In this document: in pieces, positions 20,580 through 31,950 of the stretch | Numbering within the stretch: the stretch's first letter is position 1 | Layout: every line of letters starts with the position of its first letter | Assembly (NCBI GenBank): GCA_030280995.1 | Contig: JASXTE010000015.1 | Coordinates: 18,923,001 to 18,987,000, forward strand | Length of the DNA: 64,000 bases | Source of the DNA: Hemileia vastatrix | Taxonomy: Eukaryota > Basidiomycota > Pucciniomycetes > Pucciniales > Zaghouaniaceae | Direction of reading: 5' to 3' | Position numbers and translations under genes: made by a program | The notes under the pieces: model-generated | What the model was told of the DNA's origin: nothing | Database searches by the model: none | The model's input: the letters and a program-made list of their open reading frames with translations, nothing else

Positions 20580-21427
20580 CCTTTTATAGGCAAAGGGAAC
20601 AATAAGGTGCTACCACTGAGTATATACAAAATAATAATAGGATGAAACAAAAAGATAAAAGAAAATAATTGAAACATAACAATGGAGAGAAAAAGATGAA
20701 ACAAGTAATTAAAATCCCAATTAAGAAAACAATTTTCACGCAACCATTTCCCAAATCATTTAAGTAATATAGTGAGTCATTAAACAACTCTGAGACATGA
20801 GAACCATGTGAAAAAGTAATCAAATAAGTATAACAACATTTTTTATAGATTTTTTTAAGTGAAGCAAATAGAATGTTTTGACGCAACAAAATATTGTAAT
20901 CAATTTTAGTGTTAGTCTGTAGAAAATTAATAAATTGTTTTGACTATGTAATAACTAGTTGAAACAAGTAATTAATTTTTCTACTGAACCAAATTTAGAA
21001 TTTTAAATTTATTATTATTATTATAATGAATTTAATATTCATCACAAATAAGGGTCAAAAAACAACGTCAATAATTATGGATAATTTTGAATATGAAAAG
21101 GGTTCAATTATATATTTAAATTTAAAAATTAATGTAATTACAATATAAGATAATTTAATAAGATATAATTATGTAATTAATTAATTATTCATTAAATACA
21201 CATAACACCTCTTTATATGGAATATAATAATTATTTTAATGTATACTTAATTTATATGATAATAAAATTAGTATAAAATTTATTTTAATTATAAAATAAT
21301 ATTTTAATATAATTTATTATGTAATATAAATTTAATATATATACATAAGCTGCAATTATTTTGTCATTTATTAACTCCAATAAAATTGTATGTTTATTAC
21401 TTGGCTCCTGGGACAGCCTGGCTGACA
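20580..21427 (-). repeat. E5 3' LTR, right part (with CCTTT duplication)
   Basis: From 20585 it continues the LTR broken at 3897 (TATAGGCAAAGGGA...) and matches 28651-29492 almost base for base. It ends GCCTGGCTGACA at 21427. Confidence 0.88.
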
Positions 21428-21479
21428 CTCCCTCACACCAAAAAAAACAATAAAAAAAAATGCTATGATTTTTTCTTTT

Positions 21480-24400
21480 TATACTTTTTTAATAGAGTAG
21501 GAAGGTTTGAAATTTCTTTACCAGGTATCCATGCATCATATTCAGATTACTTATTTTTAAATCTCAATAGATACTCAGTACCTCTTTCAGAAGTGATAAT
21601 TCTATCATTGAGAATTTTATCAATTTCTGAAGTTTCTGTAACTTCCTGAGGGTTTTTCTTAGGTCTACCCCTTCTTTTTGAAAATAAGTCACTGTTGGAA
21701 GTATAAGGTTTTAACAGGGAAATGGGGAAAACAGGATGTTTTCTATCATATGGAGAATATAACACAACTTCAACTGAATTATCTCCAATCATTTTTTTCA
21801 CAACAAAAGGGCCCACAAAAGGATCTTTTAATTTGTTGTTACCCTGTAAACTGAAGTGGACAGTAGATATCAACACTTCATCACCTTCTTTAAATGTGTG
21901 TTCCCTATGGGATTTATCCCATCTTTTCATCTCATATTCAAATGCTTTATCAATACAAGTTTGAGCATGTTTTCTGCACAGTTGTTGCATTTGAACAAAA
22001 GATTTGACACCAGGGTGTAATTCCAATTTAGGCAATTTACTATTGAGTATTTGAGCAGGAGTATGAGGGACATAACCTAGCCAAAGCTCAAAATGTTTCT
22101 TTTGAGTAACAATGTGAACAGTGCTATTATAAGCAAATTCAAGACCAGGAAATAAGGTGACCCAGTCATGAGTAAATCTGTCATTGTCTTTATATTCCAA
22201 TCCAAAGGCACAATACCTTCTAATCATATCCTCTAGAGTTTGAATCATTCTTTCAGCTAGACCATCAGTTTGGGGATGGTGAGCAGTAGATAATTTTAAT
22301 TCACAACCACATATATCCATTAGAGACATCCAGAATTCAGATGTAAATTTTGGATCTCTGTCAGATATAATGGCTCTTGGGAATCCAACTATATTGAACA
22401 TATTACACCACCATAAGAAAGCCAAGTCTTTGGTGGAGACATCCTTATGGATGGGAACAAATTTTCACATTTTAGTAAATCTATCCACTATTACCCAACA
22501 GGAATTATAATTTTCTTTACCTGCAATAGGAAGACCAGTGACAAAATCCATATTAATTATTTGCCAGGGAGCATCAGGTGCTTCAATTTGTTGTAATAAC
22601 CCTGCTCTCTTACCAGTCATTCTATTGGATTTCTGGCATGAATCACAAGATTCAACATATAATTTTGCATCTTCAGACATATTAGTCCACCAAGAAGTGT
22701 TTTTGAGTCTAATCAGTGTCTTCTCAAGATCAAAATGACCAGCTAATATGTCATCATGACAAAGTTTGAGGATAATTTCTTTCATAGAAGGAGAAATTAC
22801 AATTACATTAGTAAGCTTTCTTCTATAATAAATATATCCATCCTCAACAGAAAACTTTCCCTTAATTAAAGCATTCTGATATTTAGCAGGAAGAGTTTTA
22901 ATAAATGCCAGAATAGAAGCATTTTTAGGATCATTTAAGATAGTAACTAATTTATTTAAATCAGAATCCTTATCATATGAATCCAGCATTAATTGTAATA
23001 ACTCCTCTTCCATATCAACTATAAAAATACCATGGATATGAACAGTTTCATCTTCAGGAACATAAGCAGGATTTGAGTCATTATTTTGCAGAGGCAATCT
23101 GGACAGCATATCAACATTGGAGTGAACATTTCCAGCCCTATGGATAATTGTCATCCGTCCTCTTTATTCTTGAACAGCAAGTTTTCACCTGAACATATGT
23201 CTGTTAGGTGTTTTCAGGTTTAAGAGGGACTTCACAGCACTACAGTCAGTTACCAATTCAAACTTAGTAATGAAGCTTCTCAAGAGCCCAAACAACTGCT
23301 AAGCACTCTAATTGAGTGGCACCATATTTCAATTCACTATTTCTCAAGGTTCTTGAAATATAAAAAATTACAACCTCTGAGGATTTATCATTTATAATTT
23401 GTTTCTGGTGAAGGTAAGAACCCAGACCAAAAAAGCTAGCATCTGTATACAGGACAAATGATTTGTTAAAATCTGGAAGAGATAAGATAGGGGCTGTCAT
23501 CAAGCAACATTTTAATGTATCAAAAGCTTTTTGACAGTCAATATTCCAGATGAATGCAACATCTTTCCTAGTTAGTTTGGTAAGAGGCAAGGCTATGACT
23601 TGATAATTTTTAATATATTGTCTATAGTAGCCACACATACCCAAAAAACTTTGGATTTCTCTTACAGAAGTTGGTGCTTTCACATTTTGAATTGCAGCAA
23701 ATTTGTTTTGGTCTACACAAATTTATAGGCCTGACACAACATGGCCAAGGACTTTCAAAGATTGAAAACCAAGTTTACACTTTTTCAAGGACAAAGTCAT
23801 ATTGATTTCATCCATTTTTTGGAAAACTCTATTCAAATGAACCATATGTTCATCAAAAGTTTTAGAAAAAACTATGATATCATCAATATAAACCATAAGC
23901 CATCCCTCAATTATTTCTTGATGGAAAGTATTATCCATGACTTTTTGGAAAACTGAAGGTGCATTTTTAGGGCCAAATGGCATTATAACATACTTATATA
24001 TTCCCATATGAGTAGCAATAAGCAAAAATTTTTGAGAATTTTTCTCAGCTGGAACTTGATGATATCCTTTATTACCATCCAGACAGCTAATAAATTTTGC
24101 ACCTTGCAAGGTAGCATGTATTGAATTAATTCTGGGTAAAGGATAAATATCATCAACAGTATAAGTGTTTAATGCTCTGTAATCACCACATAATCTAGCC
24201 TTATCTTTTTCATAAGAAATCAAGACTGGGGAGATGACACAATATTTTGGGGTGACATCCACTTTTTCAATGATATTCATTTTTAATAATGTGGCAATAT
24301 TATCTTCAATATCCTTTCTTTTTGTTGGAGAAGCAGGATATGGTTTTTTCTTAAGACTAGGAGGGATATCACTCAAGCTACAGGATAAGGTAATTTTCAT

Positions 24401-25978
24401 TTCTTCCTGAACACTTCCTAAGACATGAGAACCATGAGCAAAAGCGATAGGGAAAGAGGTGATTGAGGCAATAACAGAATCCTTTTGTTCACTAGTTAAT
24501 TGATCACCAAAAGAAGCAGTATTTATTTCATTTAATAAATCATCCATTTCAATTGTTGATATGCCTTTACACTGGATTAGTGAGTTACAAGACTTTAACA
24601 GATGCCCAGAAGGTTTTCTAGAGGAGGAAATTTTGAATTTCCTTATGCCATTCAATCCCAAGGTGAAGCAATCATTTTCTGGGTCCAATTTTACACCAAA
24701 AATTGTTAAAATATCATTACCCATAATAAACCAATTGCTTAAATTATCATTTTTCATGACAACAAACTCACAAATAGCTCTGACAAAACCATTATTATAT
24801 TTGAAGAATACAGAGGTTTTGTATTTGCCAATAGGAAATAAGGTAGAACCATACCCTCTCCATTTTTCAGAAGTTATAGGTAATAATTTACTCAAATATT
24901 CCTTATCCACTGAAGCCAAAGCCTTTTCAGATACTAAACTTCCTCCAGCACCGGAGTCAAGAACTACATCAACATTTTTACCATTAATGATAACAGGTGC
25001 TTTCAAGGGGGATATGGCTATAGAATTGTTAGTAATATCTTTAATTATTTCAGCATTTTCCACTGAAGATAAATCCAATACACATTCTTCAGATATATTA
25101 TCTAAATAATGGACATCCTGTTCTAACATTAAAACATCTTTAACAGATTCATTGCCATAGGAGATATTACTTTCACATTCACTAGAAGAATTATTGACAT
25201 CAATTTCAGCTTCATCAGTGTCTTCATTTTGTTCAACAAGATGAATTTTCTTGTCACAAACATGACCCTTTTGCCATGGTTTGTTACATATATATTAAGT
25301 ATTTGTTGCATATTTTTTAGGTGCAACTGGGGCAGAGGGTTTACCAGATTTTTCTGGGAGTTTTGTAGAAGGTTTATTTTGATCATGATAAGATTTACCA
25401 AGGTAATTCTTTGGTTCATATATATGGTTGAGTAGTACCTCATTACAGATAATAATGAAAGAAGAATTTTCCCTTAAATGCTCAGTTCTAGCTACAATTA
25501 AATTTCTAAGAAAACTTGGTAATTTATACAAGATTTTATCTCTCCAAATATCATAATCCATCTTTGGATCAATTGCTCTTAGGATTTTTGTTACTTTCAT
25601 AAGAAAAACAATGGGCTTTTCAACAGAGGAGGATAAATATCTAGTATTCTCATAAAGTCTTTGCTGAGCTAACCTGAATTTTGAACCACCAAACTGATTC
25701 TCAATCAAGGATTTCCAATCATTCCATGTATAATGATTGTTATCTAAAAGGAGAGATTCATACCACATCAAGGCTACATTGGAAAATAAAGAAATTAGTT
25801 TAGAAACAATCTCCTCATCAGGTAGTTTATAAGAACTCTTTAAATTATCAATTCTTTGGATAAAGTGTTGCCAATCCGAAGAAGAATCACCATCATAGGT
25901 AGGATATTGGTCCAACTCAGGCCAATTTTTCTGACTACTGGGATGGTTCATTTTTTGGTTTGAATTATTCATCATTTA
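21480..25978 (-). pseudogene. E5 capsid-to-chromodomain pseudogene
   Basis: Collinear with the E3 capsid region and Pol, but broken by several lesions. There is a TAA in the chromodomain (just below 21547), TGC to TGA in KMCKF (about 22463), and a small deletion and frame change near 23260 in RNase H. CAA became TAA in GLQICVD (about 23720), TGT became TAA at the first zinc-knuckle Cys (about 25295), and TTA became TAA before MMNNSNQ (about 25978). Long pieces remain readable: protease DSGAGG, RT YIDD (within 23723-25129), integrase NMDFVTGLP and QTDGLAER (21547-23154), and capsid FDGDSSSDWQHF (25295-25975). Non-functional. Confidence 0.9.
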
Positions 25979-26205
25979 TAATTCCTGAAGTTTAGCCAGG
26001 TGTCCAGAAATTTTATTATTTACAGAAACAGCTAGTGCATGACCATCACAAGATTTTTTGCTAGTAGCAAAAGATTTTACAGACTCATTTTCAGTTTGTT
26101 TAATGGCTGAAATATGAGGAAGAAAGGAGGAAATCTGCTCTGGTTCTTTTTCTTTATTTTTGTGCAGCTTATGGACACCATTCTCATTTATACCATTATT
26201 GATGT

Positions 26206-26939
26206 TTAGGTTGAGAATTTTTCTTGCAGGTCAGACACATAGTTTCTTATCCTTGGAATTTCAGACATCTGGTCATTTACTTTTGCAAGAGATAAAACAT
26301 TTCTGTCCTCAGAAACTGTGTGTTTGGCACTTAGTGCATGGAAATCATTCTTTAGCTTTTTAAACTCATTTTGTAGAGATTTTATTTCACTTTTTAATGA
26401 ATAATTTTCTTCAATAAGGGGTTTCAATTCACTCAAGGTTTTATGTAGATTGATATTTTTATCTGAGATAGCTCTATGGTCACTCCTTATTTGTTTTTGT
26501 TGGCTAAGAACAATATTCAAGGTTTCTTTGTTTTTAAAATAAGCTGTATCCTGTACAGAAGAACTTACTTTACATTGCAAGTGCAAATTATTTAATCTAT
26601 CATTCTCATGGATTAACACATCTCTCAAATGTTTGTCTTTCACAACATCAAAATCAAGGGTATCTTTCAATATTTCTTCAGAAGTTTTCTCAATTAAGGT
26701 ATAGACTTCAGGGGAAACAGAATCATTCTTAATTGCAAGAGAAGGATTAATTAAAGAAGTAGACGTCAAATGTAAAGGCTCATCAAATGATAATTTGCTA
26801 ATTACATCAATAGGGCTACTAGTTACAGGAAGCTGTCTTTTAACAGGTTTGACTTTTCTTTCACCATTCTCAATAATATTACCTGCAGAAGAAGACTTAT
26901 TAGAAAACATTCCCAAGTGACTATCAACCAAATTACTTA
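26206..26939 (-). pseudogene. E5 Gag coiled-coil region
   Basis: The Gag frame on the minus strand between ORF0 and capsid. It reads KSSSAGNIIENGERKVKP, DVISKLSFDEPLH, then helical Leu/Lys-rich sequence to SDLQEKFST. It ends where one T is missing relative to E3 (about 26206), shifting it out of frame with the capsid part. Upstream, the same frame stays open to 27270 but is stopped by TAA further up, inside ORF0. Confidence 0.75.
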
Positions 26940-27618
26940 CCATGACAGAGGAGGAATCTTCCCCTGAGATTGAGTTTGGGATTGGGCCTGGGCCTTCTTT
27001 CTCCTGCCTTGTTGGTAAGGATGAGGAGGAGGATGGAAATTTGGTGTTCTGGATGGGCCAGGCTGATGATGAGGAGGATGTTGCACATTCTGCTGGTAGT
27101 GACTCATTAGATAATCCCATTTCCTTTGCTCTACTTCCAGAGTACTTTGATTTTGGGTGAAGGAGCTGGGGGGCTGCGAAGGTTGAGCCTGAAACTGAGG
27201 CTGATTGGGAGGCAACTGAGGAGGGGCCTGGGCCTGATTTTGGGTCCTGAGTTCCTGAACTTGATCCCACAAGGTGTCTACTTTTGCCTTGTATTTCATG
27301 TTTTCTGTCTTCAGTTCTTTGATGTGACTGGACAGATTTCTGATTTGCTGGGGCAGAGGAAGTTTTTTTATTTTGAATCCTTTTGGAAGACTTTCTTGAG
27401 GTACTGGAGGTTTTACTTCCTTCTGTTGTGCTGGGAGAAGGGGGTTTGACTTGTTAACTTCTCCTGTCATTTCCAAATCCTGAATTATGTGAATTTTTCT
27501 TGTTAGCATGAGATTTTTTATGTGCAACTTTAGAAGAACTCACAGTATCAGCATCATAATCAATTTCAATTTGATCCACTTGCATTTTATCCATACTCTC
27601 AGCCAATTTGTTGGACAT
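26937..27618 (-). CDS. E5 ORF0, intact spliced frame (205 aa)
   Basis: complement(join(26937-27479, 27544-27618)). Exon 1 is 75 bases (MSNKLAESMDKMQVDQ...), the intron is 64 bp (27480-27543; GTGAGT donor, GCTAAC, ATTCAG), and exon 2 is 543 bases ending KIPPLSW and TAA. Exon sizes and total length equal those of E3. It keeps KGFKIKKLPLPQQ, HIKELK, WDQVQELR, RKWDYLMSHYQQ and PHPYQQGRRKK. The competing Gag frame has a TAA soon after the intron (AGA AGT TAA). An intact ORF0 in an element whose Pol has many stops argues that this is the real coding frame here. Confidence 0.72.
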
Positions 27619-28292
27619 AATAGTGGGAAGATTAATTAATTTCTTAAAAAAAAAATTAATAAAATTCAGTTAATAATTTGCTCAAAATATTAAAAAAAAA
27701 TTTTTAATATAAAGTAATATTTATCAAAAAGAATTAATAATATGGAATGCAAAGGAAAATTGGGAATAAAAAATTAAGTTATTTTCAACCAATTAATTAA
27801 ATTACCAAAATTAAATATGGCAATATATGGGACTAAGTACAAAGTACTATTTAGGTCAACCAAAATTAAACAAAAATTAATAATAAAAAAAATTAATTTA
27901 ATAATTTAATTTTTATTAATAATAATGTTAATTTCTTCTAGGACTAAGAGGAATTAAACACTCTATAATGGTCAGCTAGGAAAAAAAAATTATATATAAA
28001 AAATGAACACTTACACTCAGTGACTCAGCGCAAGGCCACAATCACTGTTATTGCAGTAAAAAATCTAGTATAAGAGTTGATAGGAGCAAAGGTTGACTTA
28101 CAGTTTTGATTGTTAAATCACCCACAAAAATATATAAATTTTAAGAATATATAAACCTAAAAGTTAGATCCCCGGTTCGATTCACGTTTGCAGAAAAAGT
28201 TCTACTTTTTGCGCAAGGTGGTCCGTGCGTTATGACGTTTGTCCAAAAAAGTTGTAAAAGTTGATCGTCTATTATTCAGAAGGGTCCCCAAT
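27619..28292 (-). promoter_or_regulatory. E5 5' leader and primer-binding site
   Basis: 674 bases without a gene. On the minus strand: ATTGGGGACCCTTCTG directly after the LTR (28277-28292), the conserved AACAGTGATTGTGGC...CACTGAGTGTAAGTG block (about 28003-28050), CCTAGCTGACC (27967-27977) and GGTTGACC (27874-27881). CACTATT stands where E3 has CACTAG before the ATG. Confidence 0.65.
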
Positions 28293-29492
28293 TGTCAGCC
28301 GGTCGTCTAGAAGAAGGTAAAAAGGTAATTGGAAAAAAGATAGAAGGGGAAATAAAAAGGAACTGAAATAAAGAAATATATAATTTTAATAATAAAAATT
28401 TAAAAGACTTTTAATAAAAATGGACGGGGATCAATGTGATTAATAAAGTAAGTACTGTTTATTCTCTCTGTTCAATTATCAACTATTAATACTAAAATAT
28501 TCTTATTACAAACTTTAATATTTTATTGTATTACTTAAATAGGCAGAAGCGCAATTTAAATAGTAGTAAATAAAATGTATTTTGTAGTATAATTAAAATA
28601 TGTTTGAGTAGTAAGTGATGAGCATAAATGAAATAACACAAGACCTTTTATAGGCAAAGGGACCAATGAGGCACTACCACTGAGTATATACAAAATAATA
28701 ATAGGATGAAACAAAAAGATAAAAGAAAATAATTGAAACATAACAATGGAGAGAAAAAGATGAAACAAGTAATTAAAATCCCAATTAAGAAAACAATTTT
28801 CACGCAACCATTTCCCAAATCATTTAAGTAATATAGTGAGTAATTAAACAACTCTGAGATATGAGAACCATGTGAAAAAGTAATCAAATTAAGTATAACA
28901 ATATTTTTTATAGATTTTTTTAAGTGAAGCAAATAGAATGTTTTGACGCAACAAAATATTGTAATCAATTTTAGTGTAAGTCTGTAGAAAATCAATAAAT
29001 TGTTTTGACTATGTAATAACTAGTTGAAACAATTAATTAATTTTTCTACTGAACCAAATTTAGAATTTTAAATTTATTATAATTATTATAATGCATTTAA
29101 TATTCATCACAAATAAGGGTCAGAAAACAACGTCAATAATTATGGATAATTTTGAATATGAAAAGGGTTCAATTATATATTTAAATTTAGAAATTAATGT
29201 AATTACAATATAAGATAATTTAATAAGATATAATTATGTAATTAATTAATTGTTCATTAAATACACATAACACCTCTTTATATAGAATATAATAATTATT
29301 TTAATGTATACTTAATTTATATGATAATAAAATTAGTATAAAATTTATTTTAATTATAAAATAATATTTTAATATAATTTATTAGGTAATATAAATTTAA
29401 TATATATACATAAGCTGCAATTATTATGTCATTTATTAACTCCAATAAAATTGTATGTTTATTACTTGGCTCCTGGGACAGCCTGGCTGACA
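28293..29492 (-). repeat. E5 5' LTR
   Basis: 1200 bp, TGTCAGCCGGTCGTCTAG to CCTGGCTGACA on the plus strand. The inverted TATA motif is at 28645-28652 (CTTTTATA). The right flank AAATA continues into the E6 leader (CTTGAAATATTG). Confidence 0.9.
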
Positions 29493-29598
29493 AAATACTT
29501 GAAATATTGTTATTTTTATCTTATTTTCTTTCATTAAAGTAAACTAATAACTGATTAAATTTTTATATTTCTCTCTCTCAGTTAAGGTTATCTAAAAC

Positions 29599-31950
29599 AA
29601 AGACTGATCAAAGTGCTTTTGCTGCCAGTGATGAGGAACTAGACTCAATTGATTATGATGAAACTTCTATAAGCTCTCCTTCGACTAAAATACTTGCTCA
29701 AATTAATCAATTATTGGAAAGATCAGGATGTGGAAATGCAAGAAATAGAAATAAAAGTGGAAAAAACTGCTCTGGATCAAAAGCCTTCAGTGAACCCCCC
29801 AGAAGAGCTTCCAAAAGGATTCAAGATAAAATAGATGCCCTTGCAACAGCAAGTCAGCAATCTATCCACTCACATCAAGGAGTTGAGGGCAGAGAATCTC
29901 AAATTGAGGTTAAAAGCAGAATTCTAGAAGAAAAGGTAAGAAACATAGAGTCCTTTCTTCAAGAGAAGAGGAAACCTCCTCCAGGACCAAAAGCCCTTCC
30001 AAAATTGGCCCCTCAACAACAGGAAAAGGTAGAAGTTTCAAAATGGAAATGGGACTGGCTAAACACCCAGTTGGACTACCTCCAGGCCCAACAACAACAA
30101 CAGAAAGCACCTCAGGCAGGTCCTTCCAGGCCCTATCAGTTCAACCCAACACCCCCTCACCCCTACCAAGGAGGAATAAAGAAGAAGAACAATCAAATTC
30201 AATTTTTTCCTAAACCATGGTAAGCCCCTGTATTGAATCCCAAGTACCCTTTCTTGTTACTGATTAAGCTCCTTCAGGTAATTCTAGAAGAGGAGATGAT
30301 ACCTTGAGACCAGTAGAGGCTGGCTGTAGTAGTCAGATTGTTCAATACTCTAATGTAACTAATCCTTTGGTATTGATTGCTACTTCAATGATAAATCCCA
30401 ATATGGCTATTATTGATGAAACACTCTATCCTGAATTTTATGAGAATCTGAAAAATTATTCTGTTTCCCTATTAAGAAATACTCCAGATGTAGCTAACAT
30501 TAATGATGAATGTTTGAGAGATATTATTTCTAAACAAAATCATATTATGAACAACATGCAATTGACTCAAAAATTTAATAGTTTGTTAACTGAACAAGGT
30601 TATTAATCAGTGAGAAGTGAATTACAGAGAGTTTCTGATGATTTGTTTAAGTACAAAGTAACTCATGAAAAGAAAGTTGCTTTGTGGCAAAATATCAAGA
30701 ATTATTTGTCTAAATTACAAGATACTGTTTCTATCTGTTTTCAGGAGCTAGTGGGACATAAGTTTAACTTAAAGAGATTAAGTGACCATTATTCATCTTT
30801 GCAAAATAAGAACCAGTTATCTTTTGCAACCATCAATGAGACTTTATCAAGTATTCCAAGATTGAAGACTAGGCTAACAACAATTGAAGAGAAGTTGAAT
30901 TCATTGTTACATTACCAAAAGTTTTCTGAAATTTCTTTGAAAAAACCTGTTTCACAGGATACTCCAATCATACCTGTCCCTAGTTCATCTAAAGTAAAAT
31001 TAGTGCCAGAAATGCCTGTAGATATTACTGAGTTTTCATCAAAAATTGATGATGTACCTTGTTCATCTACAGAAGGGTTAAACAATGAGATTAATGCACA
31101 ATTGGAGAAGTTACAGCTTCTTCTCACTCAGAAACAAGCTTGTAATAAGGAGACTACTTCAAATACAAATAATTGGCCAAAACTTGCCCAGTATCCAACA
31201 TTTGATGGTGACTCTTCCTCTGATTTGCAACAATTTATTTGCAGGATTGATAATCTGAAAAATTCTTACAAACTTCCAGATGAAGAAATTGTGTCAAAAT
31301 TAATTTCTTTATTTTCCAATGTTTCCCTAATGTGGTATGAATATGTCCTTTTAGATAAACATGACTACTCATGGGAAGATTGGAAGAAATTAATTAAAGC
31401 ATAATTTGGTGGTTCCAAGTTTAGGTTAGCTCAACAAAGGCAGTATGTGGAAACTAGATATAGCTTTTCTTCTGCTGAAAAACCTATTGAGTTCCTAATG
31501 AAACTTGTGAAGATCCTGAGGGAAATGGACTCAGATATGGAGTTTGAATTATGGAAGTACAGGATCCTCTATAAATTGCCTATGTCTTTGAGAACCTTGA
31601 TATCCTCTAGGACTGAGTTCTCCAGAAAACCTTCTTCTTTTATCAATACTTGTAATGAGATCCTTCTAAAAAACAAGTATGATGCTAGAAGATACATTCC
31701 TAGAACTCCTTTGGAGAAATCCTCCAATTACCAACAGAAACCTCTGGAAAATGTTGGTAAACCTTCTGCCCTTGTTGCACCTAAAAAGTATGCAAAAAAC
31801 ACTTGCTTCAAGTGTAGCAAGCCTTGGCAGAAAGGAAATGTTTGTGACAAGAAGATCAATCTTGTTGAAAAAACAGAGGAACATGCTGATGACACAATAG
31901 AACTGGATGATACTTAAAGTGATTGTGCCAGCATTATTTCATAGGAAATT
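29599..31950 (+). pseudogene. E6 ORF0/Gag pseudogene
   Basis: Homologous to the second unit, but the start codon is AAG for ATG (TCTAAAACAAAG). A one-base deletion near 29922 joins the Gag-side frame to the ORF0 frame, giving an open piece 29714-30223 that ends FFPKPW and TAA. Gag continues at 30304-30606 (stop TAA), 30610-31404 (coiled coil, then FDGDSSSDLQQFI and LISLFSNVSLMWYE; stop TAA) and 31447-31917 (capsid end plus knuckle CFKCSKPWQKGNVC, where Asn replaces the zinc-binding His). The stops at 30606 and 31404 are shared with E7. Confidence 0.85.

Larger units (their letters stand above)
3543..29492 (-). mobile_element. E5: minus-strand gypsy chromovirus containing nested E2 and E3
   Basis: The 3' LTR is split into 3543-3897 and 20585-21427 by insertion of E2; rejoined it is about 1198 bp, matching the 1200-bp 5' LTR at 28293-29492. 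The internal region is 21428-28292. It was inserted in the E6 leader: the uninterrupted sequence in E7 reads GACTATATATTTGAAATATTG near 38770, while here the left flank ends ATATA (3538-3542) and the right flank begins AAATA (29493-29497). The target duplication therefore has one mismatch. The pol region is dead but ORF0 is intact. Confidence 0.85.
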
